From Paulownia fortunei (lineage: Eukaryota; Streptophyta; Magnoliopsida; Lamiales; Paulowniaceae), in assembly GCA_019321725.1 (NCBI GenBank), contig CM033116.1:8698841-8762840 (forward strand): 64,000 bases of DNA, given 5' to 3'. This document shows, piece after piece, positions 11,380 through 23,261 of this stretch. Made by a program: the position numbers and the translations under genes. The notes under the pieces are model-generated. The model was given only the letters and a program-made list of their open reading frames with translations. It was not told the origin of the DNA and ran no database searches. Position 1 is the stretch's first letter; each line of letters opens with the position of its first letter.

Positions 11380-13690
11380 CAGTGGAGGCCAGGGTGGAGC
11401 TAATGAGGATGGCTGCTGCTGGGTCAACAACTGTACTGCTTGCGATGCATCGGGGGACATCCTATCAAGAATCTATAGAATTGTGGCTTGTTATGACTCT
11501 ATGACATGTAGTCTATCCTTATAAACTAGTAGCTCGGTCCTGGTGTCTACTAGCTCAGTCCTGGTGTCTGCTAGCTCGGTTCTAGTGTCTGCTAGCTCGG
11601 TCTTGGTGCCTGGTAGCTCGATCCTGGTGCCTGCTAACTTATCTTGTGTCATCTGAAGCTGATTCCTAAGTACTGCATTGGTCAGCCTGGACGATGTAGC
11701 ATCAGAACTAGTCGACCTAAAAGGCTTGGGCCTATTTCCACATCCACGCACGTACCCCAAACGTGTATTGATGACCCGATCACACACTCTATCTGCAATC
11801 TGTACATCGTCTAAGGTGTGAGCATCATTCCTTGTATCTGTCTCAGTCTGTGTCTCTCGATACTCCTCTCGAAGTCGCACCATCTTATCCTAAAATCAAT
11901 AAATATATTAAAAACTGAAGTATATAGTTCAAAATAAATTAAAAAGAAAAGGCTAAATGTAATTAATACTTATATATACACTTTCAACTCTCTCTGCTAT
12001 CCAACTTTTCGTAGACTGTAATATATTTCATTAAAGATGGTGATCCGATCCTTTCTGCTAGATTCATGAGTCTGCAAATAACATTTCATTAGATTAAAGT
12101 CGAATCAAATAATTATTTCATTGAAACTAAATAGTTTATACTTATACCATCGCAACTATACTACAGAAAAGACTCTGAATCTTCGGGATGATTGTATGGA
12201 AACTTAGCAAGATTTGCGGAATTTATTTCTGAACGTTTCTGCAAAAAATAATTAATTTGTAAGAAATAAAATTAATCAATAAAATATAAAATTTAATTAA
12301 GTTATACAACTGATATTAGTCATTAAGAAGTTTGATGCACGACCAATTTCATATATATTTCATCATTTAAAAGTATTTAATACAAAAATAGTAAAGAAAG
12401 CACATTCCACAATGACCAATTTAACAACAATAGTCCGAACCTCCTTATTTTATGAAGTGATGAGATTTAAAACTTTGTGGTTTTCCTAATTCCTTCCATA
12501 TCTCGTAACTGCTCATGTGGAGCAGTTACTGGTTCAACCAGGGAATTGCACTGATAATTACTGTTCTTCAGATAGTGCGAATTCCTAATCTCAAGGTAAT
12601 AACTTAGACTTATCAAATTTGAGTATGAAGGCTACTGACTTAAAGGAGCTTTCTCATTTATCTCTTGTATCATATGTCATCTACAGCTGGTACATACGTA
12701 TGAATTTGATATACCTACATTGCATTGTTTGTGTTTGAGATTCTTTAAAACAATTTCACATGCTAAGCCAGATTATTGCATGTGTTTACTTTTTTGTACA
12801 AGAAACAACGAACGCTTTTGGCTTAGCATGCAAAATTGTTTTGAAGAATTCATACTTCTCCCCCCACCCCCCACCCCCCCCCCCCCCAAAAAAAAAAAAG
12901 AAAAGAAAACAAAAGAAAAAAAGTCCATGCATCTATAACTCCCCCCCACCAAAAAAAAAAAAAAGAAAAGAAAACAAAAGAAAAAAAGTCCATGCATCTA
13001 TAACTTTAGTGCATGTCAGTCAGTGATTCACTTTTTCTATTTCCGACTTTTTACTTGTTTAGGTGAAGCTGAAAGTTATGCAATGGGATTTAAACAAGTT
13101 AGCTAAAACTTAGAATCTAATAATATAAAAATTATCTTAAATTAATCACATTCAAACAATCTGCACAGATACTCCCAATCCGTTGAAATCTCACACAATT
13201 TCTCGGTCATTTGTTTTAATCATTCATCTCAAGATAGGTGTGTGAAACTCTTATAATATTTGTGTATCTTCTAGTGATGGTCGCGGTAAGGGACACTTAT
13301 CAGTTTATCGGCCTCCTTTCTAATCAATTCTGGTCCTATACCAAAATTTACAGTAAATATATCTTATAATTTTTTTTTTCAACATTTAACATATAAAATA
13401 GAACTTAAATCGACAAATACAGTTTGAATACCTATACTAACCGATAACTGATCAAATATACACTGCTTTTGCTCCTCCGTAATTTTTCTCCAACCAGTCA
13501 CTTGTAGCGGTACAAACTTCTTCACGGTGATACCGAGTTTGGTCATAAAATATGCCACATTTGTCCCTACTGAATGGCCATCACACTTGTGAAACCTGAC
13601 GAGTATCTTTCTCCTGATCTAACTAGCGTCTGAACCTATCTTCATGTGTGGTTCGAGTATCTCTACGCTTTTTCTGCATAGTAGCTGCAA
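11380..13690 (-). pseudogene. CACTA-associated Transposase_24-like gene, decayed (left copy)
   Basis: Minus-strand exon-like pieces resemble the plant En/Spm-associated Transposase_24 family. An N-terminal piece (about 13490-13600) reads GTNVAYFMTKLG...W then QCIFDQL. A middle piece (about 13270-13370) reads FTVNFGIGPELI...VPYRD. The C-terminal piece is an open 130-residue segment at 11491-11883 with a GYVRGCGNRPKP block and four to five heptad repeats of the form TELADTR, a predicted coiled coil. Stops and frameshifts separate the pieces. In this copy the codon after EEQK is CAG (Gln), whereas the right copy has TAG. Confidence 0.6.
12856..13003. repeat. C/A-rich tandem duplication found only in the left arm
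   Basis: A C-run, A-run and AAAGTCCATGCATCTATAACT block occurs twice in tandem (units of about 64 bases). The corresponding stretch of the right arm (about 47105-47200) has a single, shorter unit. It lies in the diverged inner flank of the arm. Confidence 0.8.
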
Positions 13691-13779
13691 AATAGTAACA
13701 CAAGTGTAAATTATTATAACATAATTATTGTAACATATGTCACAAGTGAAATGGGAATCACAAAATTATGGATTAATTT

Positions 13780-14300
13780 ACAATCAGTCATTCACATTAT
13801 CACCTTGTTAGCAGATGGTTATTGGAGTCTTCATGAAGTGCTAATGAAAATTAAGAATATTATGAGATATATAGATACTCTTAGTATCCATATTCATTGA
13901 GAAGGAAACAAGTTAGCAATTTTTTTGGCTAATGAAGCTTGTAACACACTCACCTTAAGGACTTTCATGGCACAACAACTTTCATGAACAATTATTGGGT
14001 TACTTAGAGTTGATCAGCTTGGACTTCCCTTATTTAGAGTTACATAAATTAACTTGATGATCTTTTGTAGAGTTTTGTATAGGACTGACTAATCACACAT
14101 AGAGCTCACTCATATAGGTTTGTAAAAGGAATAATACTTCTTATTTTACTTCGACCTCTATTGTAAAACATCGTGTACTACTGAATTTGAGTGTTATCTA
14201 CAAGTTGAGGATTATTGCTTTAATCTCCATCCTTAATAGGGTATTTTTGAATAAAAAACAAAGGTGATGCAGATATGGAAATTTTATTGCCAAATATATA
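13780..14300 (+). pseudogene. LINE (non-LTR retrotransposon) RNase H 3' fragment, left copy
   Basis: Plus-strand translation from about 13795 gives WSLHEVLMKI ... EGNKLA.FLANEACNT ... LLRVDQLGLPLFR. This is the usual C-terminal RNase H pattern of plant LINE reverse transcriptases (H-x-x-REGN-x-x-AD-x-LAN). Stops interrupt it and nothing upstream of RNase H survives. The remainder to 14300 is probably its 3' untranslated region; a similar 3' sequence recurs at about 38236-38285. Confidence 0.65.
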
Positions 14301-14306
14301 TTGATA

Positions 14307-15021
14307 TGTGTAATATAATTTTTACTTATCAATTTATATCTTATTTCTTTTAGGATTATCATTGAATTTCAAGATTAAATAAGAAATTTAATTGATAGAA
14401 AATAAAATATTACCAGGTAATGAAATTATGATATTTTGATAATGAAGATCGTATCCTGCAAATTATAAAAGTGAATACAATATTTTAGTAATTCAAATCA
14501 CATTTTGTGATTAAGACAATAAATGTCTATCAAATCATGAAGAATCAATCAAATTCTCCCATATATCAAATAAAAATGGCTAGAGCCCTCGTTCTATAAG
14601 TATAAATAAGGGCCATTTCCAAAAAGTTAAACACAACTTGAGAAGAAGAAGGAGTCCAAGCAAGAAAGGTGTTGAAGGAAGTTCTCTCAACTCAAATCCA
14701 TCAAATTTAAGGAGAACCACGATGTTCAAGGAAAAAATCAAGGTATTCATCATGGAGCTCATCAAATTATGACATTTAATTCGAGATTAAAGTGCTAAAC
14801 TCTCAAATTAATGTTATTGAAGGAAAAATCAAATTTTGGAGGAGATCGGATAGTCGATTCCATCAAGAAGTTACCAAATCCACAAAGTCAACATTCTTGA
14901 AAAGAAGAATGAGAAGATTAATGGAGATAGTATTTACATATTTTCATCAAGTTCAATAAAACTTTATTTGTACTATTTTTCTTGTTTTTAATTATTATAG
15001 ACAATAAAAATTTATGTCACA
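14307..15021 (+). repeat. GYP-A 5' LTR
   Basis: Begins TGTGTAATATAA and ends GTCACA; TATA box TATAAATA at 14601-14608. It aligns along its length with 17097-17710 plus 38105-38193, and in reverse complement with 45092-45807. Confidence 0.85.
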
Positions 15022-15030
15022 ATTTTTTAG

Positions 15031-15420
15031 CACGCCTAGTGGGAAGATCTCTACCCTCATCTTTTCTTTTCAAATCAACCCAGTGGGAAGATCTCTACCC
15101 TCATCTCTTCTTTTCAAATCAAGTTCAAAATTCAAATGATGATGACAATCACTCTAACTTTACAAATATCAAATTTCCTATGTCAAGGCATGAAGTCACT
15201 ATCACAAGCATGAGGGGGCAAGATAAAATATTGTGTTGCCGAACCATGAAGTTGCCACTCCAAATCATAAGCATAAGGGGGCAAGACAAGATGGTGTATT
15301 GTCGAACCATGAAATCGCCACTCCAAAATACAAGTATAAGGGGTAAGACGAGACAGTGTATTGTCGAACTATGAAGTCGCCACTCTAAAACATAAGCATG
15401 ATGAGGCAAGGGAATATGAT
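15031..15420. repeat. GYP-A leader minisatellites
   Basis: A 44-base unit (CTAGTGGGAAGATCTCTACC...) is present twice in tandem at about 15035-15122. About four imperfect units of roughly 60 bases follow at 15181-15420, each with a GGGGCAAGA... start and a GAACCATGAAGTCGCCACTC core. Both repeats are also present in the right arm (about 44680-45080), so they predate the inverted duplication. Confidence 0.8.
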
Positions 15421-15527
15421 AATTTAATATTATCAATCAAATTGGGGGCAAAACAAGAAATAAAAGTTGTGGAGAAAGAGTTGTTGATTCTTCTACAAGC
15501 TTAAATTTTAAAGGCGCAATAGTCATA

Positions 15528-16470
15528 GTGGTCCAAACTACTTCACTAAAAGAGAAAATTATAAATTTGATGAAGGTTGTTGAGGGACTCATGAAGTATA
15601 TTCAAGAGCAAGACTCTCAAATCATGAAGTTGATGAACAAAGTGGACAATACTGATACTAGTCGTGTAATGGGCGAACAAATTGAAGCTCATGATGAAAT
15701 TGAGACGTTCATGAAGCAACAACCAAGTGAAAAAGAGAAGTCTTCTAAAGAGTTGTAAGTTTCATCTGATGGATTGATTCTTATTGACCAACTGAAGGAG
15801 TTTATCATGGGGACTATCAATGACAAATTTGATGAAAGCTCAAAATCATCTTTGACTTATGCCAAACCATACACTAAGAGAATTTACAGTTTGAAGATAT
15901 TAGTTAGCTACCAACCACCAAAATTTCAGCAATTTAATGGCAAAGAAAACCCGAAGCAATATGTAGCTCATTTTATTGAGATATGTAATAATGCTGGAAT
16001 ATATGGGGTCTGTCTGGTTAAGCAATTTGTCTGCTTATTTATGGAAAATGCATTTGATACACTGATATGGAGGCAAACTCAATTGATAGTTGGGAGCAGT
16101 TGGAACAAAAGATTCTCAATCGCTTTTATAGCACTCGTCGTACTGTTAGTATGGTTGAACTTATTAACTTAAGACAAAAAAAAAGATGAGCCCGTGCTTG
16201 AATATATCAATAATTGGACAAATTTATCTTTGAATTGTAAAGATATTTTGTTAGAAATTTCTGCGATTGAGATATGCATCCAAGGAATGCACTTGGGTCT
16301 CTGTTATATATTTCAAGGAATTAAACCAATTTTTTTTGGAGAATTAGCAACTCATGCACATACCATTGAGATAAGCATGAATTTTGACAAACAAAAATAC
16401 CCATGTAATGTCAATGATGATGAAGATGAAGAATATATGGTATCATATGTAACAACTGCTGACTTCGACT
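15528..16470 (+). pseudogene. GYP-A gag, broken
   Basis: Clear plant Ty3/gypsy Gag: PPKFQQFNGKENPKQYVAHF, LVKQFV, NAFDTLIW, YINNWTNLSLNCKD and IQGMHLGLCYIFQGIKP. A TAA at 15756-15758 replaces a residue in the conserved stretch before VSSDGLI, and single-base frameshifts occur near 16083 and 16178. The remainder reads on in the next frame to an acidic tail (NDDEDEEYMV). No zinc knuckle, protease or pol follows. It closely resembles the gag of GYP-B at 35000-37122. Confidence 0.85.
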
Positions 16471-16475
16471 TTTCA

Positions 16476-17020
16476 ATGCTCCTAGATAGGAGCATAAACT
16501 ATCTAAAATTTTCAAATTTAATCTTACTCAAGTGCTCCTTGATAAGAGCATAAACTGTCAACAATGCTCCTAGATACGAGCATAAACTATTTAAGATTTT
16601 TAAATTAAAATCTTCTCAATTGCTTGTTGATAAGAGTATAAACTATCAGTAAAACTCGTTGATATGAGCATAAAAGGTCTACAACTCAAATCAAATGAAG
16701 CACTCCTTGATACATGTATAAACTATCTAACAAATTTCAAATTCAAATGGAGACTACTTGATACGAGTATAAACTATCTACAAATTTCAAATAAATCAAA
16801 CAAGACCTTATTGATATAAGGAAAATTTATCTACAAATTCAAATCAACTCAATTGAAGAACTCCTTGATAAGATGAATGATAAGCCATCTACAAATTCAA
16901 ATCAACTTAATTGAAAAACTCCTTAATATGATGATAAACTGCCCCAAGTCCAAATCCATTCAACAGAAAAAACTCATCGATATGAGTTTAAACTATCTTT
17001 ATGTTTCAAATAAGTTCAAG
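16476..17020 (+). repeat. GYP-A 3' hairpin minisatellite (about 11 units)
   Basis: About eleven imperfect units of roughly 50 bases with core CTCCTTGATACGAGCATAAA then CTATC, followed by an A-rich TACAAATTCAAATCAA spacer. Many units have a short inverted repeat around GATA: GCTCCTA-GA-TAGGAGC in the first (16479-16494), CTCAT...ATGAG in the last. It lies between gag and the 3' LTR. Similar units occur downstream of the GYP-B integrase. Confidence 0.8.
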
Positions 17021-17096
17021 TAAACTGTTGTGACTTTATCTTCTTGATGAAAGAGTTCGAACTTATTCACTTTTCGCATCCATCAAAACAAATGCA

Positions 17097-17710
17097 TGTG
17101 AACTTATCAATTTATATCTTATTTATTTTTGGGATTATTATTGAATTTTAAGATTAAATAAGAAATTTAATTGGTAGAAAAAATAAATATTACCATGCAT
17201 GAAATTATGATATTTTGGTAATGAAGATCATATCCTACAAATTATGAAAGTGAATATAATATTTGATAATTCAAATCACATCTTGTGATTAAGATAATAA
17301 ATGTTCATCAAATCATGAAAATTCAATCAAATTCTCCCATATTATCAAGTAAAAATGTCAAGAGCCCTCATCCTACAAGTATAAATAGGGGTCATCTCCA
17401 AGAAATTAAACACAACTTGAGAAGAAGAAAAAAATCCAAGTAAGAAAAGTGTTGAAGGAAGTTCTCTCAACTCAAGTCCATCAAATTCAAGGAGATCCAC
17501 GATATTCAAGGCGAACATCAAGGTGTTCATCGCGGAACTCATCAAATCATGGCGTTTGATTCGATATTAAGGTGCTAAACTCTATAATTAATGTTATTGA
17601 AGGGTAAATGAAATTTTGGAGAAATTGGAGAGTCGATTCCATCAAGAAGTTGTCAAATTCATAAAGTCAACATTTTTTAAAAGAAAAATTAGAAGATCAA
17701 TAGAGATTGT
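17097..17710 (+). repeat. GYP-A 3' LTR, first part
   Basis: Aligns with most of the 5' LTR (TATA box at 17380-17387) but lacks about 12 bases near its start. It ends at 17710, where GYP-B is inserted; the last five bases ATTGT are the target-site duplication. Confidence 0.85.
17706..17710. repeat. GYP-B target-site duplication, left
   Basis: ATTGT directly before the GYP-B LTR; identical bases follow the other LTR at 38100-38104. Confidence 0.85.
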
Positions 17711-18604
17711 TGTAACACAAATTTTATTGTCTGCAAAAATTACAAATAAGAAAAATCGTATAAATTGAATTTTTAATTTATCAAAAGAAGTAAATGGTTA
17801 CAATCTCTAACTAATTCCTCTTATTCTTCTCTTCAAGAACAATATCTTTTAGATTTGAAATTTTGGAGGTGGAATCACTGATTCGATCTCCTCTATATTG
17901 ATTTTGTCCTTCAATAATGTTAATTTGAGGGTTTGACATCTTGATTTCAAATTAAACGTTACAACTTCAAGAACGTTGACTTGGTGGATTTGGTAACTTT
18001 TTGTTGTAATCGATCATTTGATCTCCTCCAATGTGGATTGGATTTCCAATAACTTTATTTTAAGGTTTAACAACTTAATCTTGAATTAAACGTTATCACT
18101 TGAGTAGACTCCACGATGAACGGCTTGACTTTCACCTTGAATAGTGTGGATCTCCTCGAACTTGATCTCCTTAAGCTGAGAGAATTCCTCTAACACATTT
18201 CTTGCTTGGATTTCTTTTTCACAACTTGTATTTAACTTGTTGCAGATGACCCCTATTTATAATTGTAGAATAGGAATTCTTGCCATAATTATTTGATGCG
18301 ATTTGATTGGTCCTTCACGATTTAATTAACATTTACTACCTTAATCACAAGATGTGACTTAAATTACCAAACATTGATATTTACTTTTATAATTTGCAAG
18401 ATACATTCTTGATTGCCAAGAATTGAGATTTAACACTTGACGACATTTGATTGGCCAAAAATATATATTAAAATATCAATTAATTTACTATTCACTTTAA
18501 GAATTAAATTTTATTAAATTCCCAAAGTATAAATAGAATTAATATTTAATATATTATTTTACACGTGTTATCATTTAGTTGACCTTAAATTTAATTTGTT
18601 TACA
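17711..18604 (-). repeat. GYP-B 3' LTR
   Basis: On the plus strand it runs TGTAACACAA to TTTACA. It aligns with 37197-38099 with frequent substitutions. TATA motif (TATAAATA on minus) at 18254-18261. Confidence 0.88.
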
Positions 18605-19020
18605 AATTTCCTCTCGAGACTTATTCACGGATGATGTGTTTTAGAGTGAATAAGTCGCGATAATTATTTCAATTGGACCTTGTAGAAATGTTTATAAACT
18701 TTTGGGCTTGAGGAAATGAATCAAAGACTTGAATGCTTTGGCAAATAACATACCTTCTTTCTCCAATTTCCAATTTAAAGGCCCATATTTTTCTTCTTTC
18801 AATTTATACACGAAATGGGTCAATAGTGTAAGACTCAAACTTGCATGTCCTCTAAAAAAATCTACTTGCCCAAAGTGTTTTGGCCCACTCAAAATCAAGT
18901 AGAATGACTACTTTAACAAAATTTCAATTGCACTTTTGAAGACCAAAATGAAGCAAGCATCCCGTTTATTTCACCTAATTTCCAATTCACTTTTCCTTTC
19001 AATTTGCATGTTCCCCTTTC

Positions 19021-19064
<44 letters not shown>

Positions 19065-19550
19065 TATGTTACACATGGCCTAAAAGAATGATTGAGGCCC
19101 ACATGCCTAAAGAGAACAAATTGCCATCTGAATGCTTAAGCCTTTTAAATTGAAACCTCCAAACTTTCTCTTGAGCGATGAAAATGATAGTTTTCCTTCT
19201 ATTAATATTCTATCCAAAATTTGTTCTCTTCCTTTTTTTCATTTTTCTTTTTTCTTTTTAATTCAATTTTCTTTTAACAAGGTCAACTAGGGCCCCATAA
19301 TCATAAAGTTTAATAATACAGCTGCACATGATTGTTGCAATTGTATTTTCCAAATTGAAGTTGTTGCCATTATTTTTTTTCCAAATTGGAGCAAATAAAT
19401 CAGAGCTCCACTAAAACTGAATTATATTCCGTCAGCAACTAGAAAATAAAACAATTTCCTTATTAACTGACAAAGAAGTTTTAGAAAATTCCTTCTAACC
19501 ACATGTTTCTTCTTCAAGAAATGGAAATTTTTCCATCTTTGACAATCACC
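18605..19550. other. GYP-B 3' non-coding region
   Basis: Untranslated stretch between the 3' LTR and the antisense gene promoter. It contains a (CA)n run at 19028-19060 and no supportable gene. Confidence 0.5.
19028..19060. repeat. (CA)n microsatellite
   Basis: CA dinucleotide run preceded by TATATATA. Confidence 0.9.
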
Positions 19551-19556
19551 AGTATC

Positions 19557-19563
19557 TATAAAA
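19557..19563 (+). promoter_or_regulatory. TATA box of the antisense plant-mobile-domain gene
   Basis: TATAAAA on the plus strand, i.e. antisense to GYP-B, about 0.6 kb upstream of the first recognisable coding sequence at about 20150. The spacing allows a leader exon and an intron, but these are inferred. Confidence 0.4.
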
Positions 19564-20149
19564 AGAGAGCTCTAACGTTAGTTTTCTTCAACAGACAATG
19601 AATAGAGCAGACGATTCATTTGTAATTTAAGTTCTTTTGGTTTCAAAAGCATATTTGTATAAAAAAAATTCATAAGCACTTATTACAATTACTTCATGCA
19701 AACGCTTTGCATGAATCAACACACCACATATTTGTGAGTTTGTTTCGTTCAGCTTGCTTATTCTTTTTTTTTTTTGCTTTTTCTAAAGCTGATAAGTTTA
19801 TTTTTCCTTTTTTTTTTATGTTGTAGGGTGTTCCTTCAAATATTTTTCTTGAGAATTGGTGAGCGCCTATCGAATTTCAGTATGACTTGTTGAAGTGGTG
19901 CAAATAAACTACTTCTAACTTTTCAGAACCGTCCCCCATTTTTTAAAATGCTGATCATAATTCTGTTTCTCCTTGTAGTCACTGGTAAAAGAAATTCTTC
20001 TTACACTTGCTTTAGAATTTTGCAGAGGTGAGTTTTATATCGAAGGCTTCAATCAAACAATGATTTTCTTCATTTATCATATACTTGATTTTCCTTCTAT
20101 CAAGTTAACTCACTTGTTTGCTTGTGCTTTGGCAACTCTTTCAATGATT

Positions 20150-22948
20150 TATTTCAAAAATATTTCTTCTTCATCTGGAGTATAACACTTGGTGATCCTT
20201 GACAATGAGAGTCAATCCATTGAGAAATGCACAATTTTGGCAGTACACGATCCCCTCGTTGGTCCATATGCAAAGTAATGGCCAAGGTTGACAAATCCAT
20301 TTTACTTGGAGGAATGATTGTTTTGAGAAAGACATCCAATGTGTGGGCTTTGTAAACAACTCATCATCAACAATCAAGTGAGCCAACTCTATTGCCAATA
20401 TTGGGTCGTCGTATCATTGAAGGCAATGCTAAGTGGGGGGGATGCAATCCAATTTACTGGCGAGTTTCACTATATCAAGGGATATTGGAAATGAACCGAA
20501 GACATCCTCAGTCGGTGCAAATATATAACTCGGTGTATGATTCGTTGTTCATGTATGATCACAACTCTGACATAGTCAAGGCATTTTGCGAGGCGTGGTG
20601 TCCACTCACCAATAATTTGTCGACTTTCGTTAGAGAATTATCCATATAACTGTGGAATCTGCACACTCTTGTGGGCTTTCCTATGATCAGATTTTTCTAT
20701 GATGAAGTTGTTCTTTGTGCCAAGGAGCTGACTGGCGTCGATAAGGCAGGAAGTAGATTCATCCCTCGCTCTTGCAACTACTTACTTCATGCTTATCATC
20801 TGTTTCAAATGAGTGCTAATGGAGATCAACCTTCTCGAGTATCCATTAACGAGTGGATCAGATTTTGGTCCAAGAAGGTTTCTAGATACCACTTACTTAT
20901 TCTAAATAAACTCACAATCCGCTTGGTGACTTCAGCATAAATGGAGAATGGTGCCCCGTGGAGAAGGCTTCATTTTCAAAGCTTGGAGTTTAAGAGAGCT
21001 CGAGAGAAGAAATATATTTGGCAGTATACTTAGCTTGTTGGCTTTGCATATTTGTTCTTCCCAGTGATGACATCAAATCGATACGCCCTAGTACCTTCAA
21101 AATGGCGAGCATCATAGCAAGCAAGAAAATGGTAGGTCTTGTTGTTCCTATCTTAGCAAGCATCTACAAAGGCTTAAATAAGATTGCAAATTCTCTAAGA
21201 CCATCCCGCGTGAGTTCAACATTCCTTATCCACTTTGTCTATAGTTGGTTGGCGCATTACTTCAAGACTCATCACCAAGTTTGGCAAGGAGTATGATGCC
21301 TCAAAATGGAGATCTTTTCTGGTGAAGAAAATGGGAGATATATGATCCCAAAGATGCCCACAAGCAAATCCACAAAGGAGACTTTGTTTCTTGGACTTGC
21401 ACCATGACCACAAGAGCAAGAATTTCTTATATGTCGACAATGGGAATGTAGAGGGATTTGAGCAAAACTACTTTATTGCCATTCGCCCGAGCTTTCTTTT
21501 TTTATGGCATGGTGGATACTTCATCATTGAGCCTTATAATCCTTACTAATTTACTCACCAATTTGGATTCTATCAAGTAGTGTCGGAGCTCTTACACGAG
21601 ACATGTGTAAAATGTTTTTATAAGGAGTTCACTATTGGTGTTTGTGCACCTTGTCTAAATCCATGTCTAAGGCACGTCTTCCTTGTGTGCCCTAAATGCA
21701 AAAAAATGGAAGACTACAAAAAGTGGTGGACCAAAGTTCATGGAATTCACTTTGAATAAAATATTGCAAGCTTAATCAATTTGAAGCCAAGAAAGATCTC
21801 ACCCAAAGGCAAGGAGCATGATAATTGAGATGGCCTACTTCATGATTCCCCACATAAGCATGTCGTTTCTTTTTTTGAAGAATGCAACACTCAAACCATC
21901 GAGCCTCTCGAAGCCAACAAGAGAAAGAGTACTTCTCACCCCATTGAGGAAAGTGGTAGTGGTAATGTGGACCGTCATTGGAAAAGACCTAAAAGGAACC
22001 TTGAACCATTGGAGCCAAGAGACATTGGCATTTATGATGTTACAAACAACCCACATCAAATGGAGAACTTTATTGAATAAGTTCTTTCTCAATTTAATTT
22101 TTATTTTTTTCCCTCTTTTTTTTAGTATAAGAAATAAGTTCTTTTCTAACTTAACACGTGTAATGTTTCAATTGGAGGAAGAATTATTTAACATTGATGA
22201 TGAGGGATCACAAGATAGCCAAGGGTTGATCATGGGGCCTAACTTGTTGGCTACAAGTCCTCCAGTTGACAAGAAAGTACAAAATAAGACATTCAACTTG
22301 GCTAGGGCTAAACAAACACCTCATTGTGCTGCATTTTTAGTGTTTGAAGGTGATAAATTTACACTTAACCACCAAAAGGAGTACCTTCAGAAGCTATGGA
22401 GTGATCTTTGCAAAATGATAGCAAGTACTTCAGTTGACTCCATCTAATCCATCAAAGATGACGTGTTGTTTGTGCTTGAGTACATGAAGAGCTTCAACAA
22501 TTTTGATATCTCTCATTTGGAAGAATTATTGAAAGCATTTTTTGCCAATGTTGCTGCTTATGATGAGGCAAAGGTCAATATCATCCAAAAAGGTATCTAA
22601 AGAACTTCTTGCATGAAAATTGGGTAAAGCTAAAGGTCGTCTCCATAATACCAAGACTAGAGAAAGCAAAGAAGGTAACCAAATTCAATCCACTAAGAAA
22701 GAGTTGGAGCAAATCAAGAAAGAGCTTGACAACTTGAAGGTACGAAGGAAGAACTTGATTGCATCATTGAAATAACAAAAAGAAATTCTTGAGAGTGCTC
22801 AAGTTGAAGTTCATAAGATTGAAGATGAAGTCAATGCTTTTGAGAATACTTCCACATTGTGTGATCAAATGATTGAAAATTTGAAGACTTTAGTGGTACA
22901 TCTAGAGGCCGCCAAAGAAGAGTTGAAGAATTTAAATCCTTTTGCTTA
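20150..22948 (+). pseudogene. Plant-mobile-domain (aminotransferase-like) gene inside GYP-B, antisense, broken
   Basis: Successive plus-strand frames give the plant mobile domain in order: DIVKAFCEAWCPLTNNLSTF (about 20570), LWNLHTL...FYDEVV, SINEWIRFWSKK (about 20850), LACWLCIFVLPSDD and IRPSTFKMAS (about 21030-21110), VVPILASIYKGLNKIA, FLIHFVYSWLAHYF, then in shifted frames NYFIAIRPSF and KKWWTKVHGIHF (about 21720). A lysine/glutamate-rich, coiled-coil-like tail ends near 22948. A TAA at 20647-20649 interrupts the domain and several frameshifts follow, so no full protein is made. The domain is known from MAIN/MAIL-type plant proteins and from transposable elements. Here it sits between integrase and 3' LTR in antisense, the position of extra ORFs in Tat-type elements. 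Confidence 0.8.
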
Positions 22949-22949
22949 G

Positions 22950-23261
22950 TAACTATTTAGGACTTTTTTATTTTTTATGTAACAAACATCATCATTCATG
23001 AGATTACATAATAGAAAATTTTCTTTTTTTTTATCTTTCAATCCTTTGAGTGTAATCTCTTTTTTTTTTCTTTTTTCTTTTTTCCTTTTTTTTTTTGGGG
23101 GGGGGGCAATAAACTACTATCCTATATGAAAGAAAACATAATTCATTGAAAACTCATGACTGAACTTAGAAAATGTCTAAGCTGCCTATGTACCCCAACA
23201 AAGGGATCAAGTCATAACGTAGTTCAAAGAAACTTTATTTTTTTTAGAGAAGGGGTGTCAT
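22950..23261. other. Non-coding stretch downstream of the antisense gene
   Basis: T-rich and poly-G tracts (near 23090-23107), then AATAAACT at about 23108, which could serve as a polyadenylation signal for the antisense gene. The small frame at 23156-23347 has no recognisable homology. Confidence 0.4.

Larger units (their letters stand above)
10462..13690 (-). mobile_element. CACTA (En/Spm) transposon, one end plus gene remnant, left copy
   Basis: Starts with CACTACAACAAA, a typical CACTA terminal inverted repeat, followed over about 350 bases by many direct and inverted copies of TTAGCGACGAAA. This is the subterminal repeat array typical of the superfamily. The opposite terminus is absent: before the expected TGTAGTG end the sequence passes into a LINE fragment and a gypsy LTR. 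The element is therefore truncated and cannot move alone. Confidence 0.8.

Noticed and set aside
12720..13026. Open frames with poly-Pro/poly-Lys (and 46992-47333)
   Set aside because: They are produced by C and A homopolymers in a decaying CACTA region and differ between arms by frameshifting indels.
16476..17020. CRISPR-like array of short repeats in GYP-A
   Set aside because: Units are imperfect, repeat and spacer are not distinct, the setting is a plant LTR element, and no cas-like gene exists.
20392..20940. Plant-mobile-domain frames as a functional host gene
   Set aside because: An in-frame stop at 20647-20649 and later frameshifts break the domain, and it lies within the LTRs of GYP-B.
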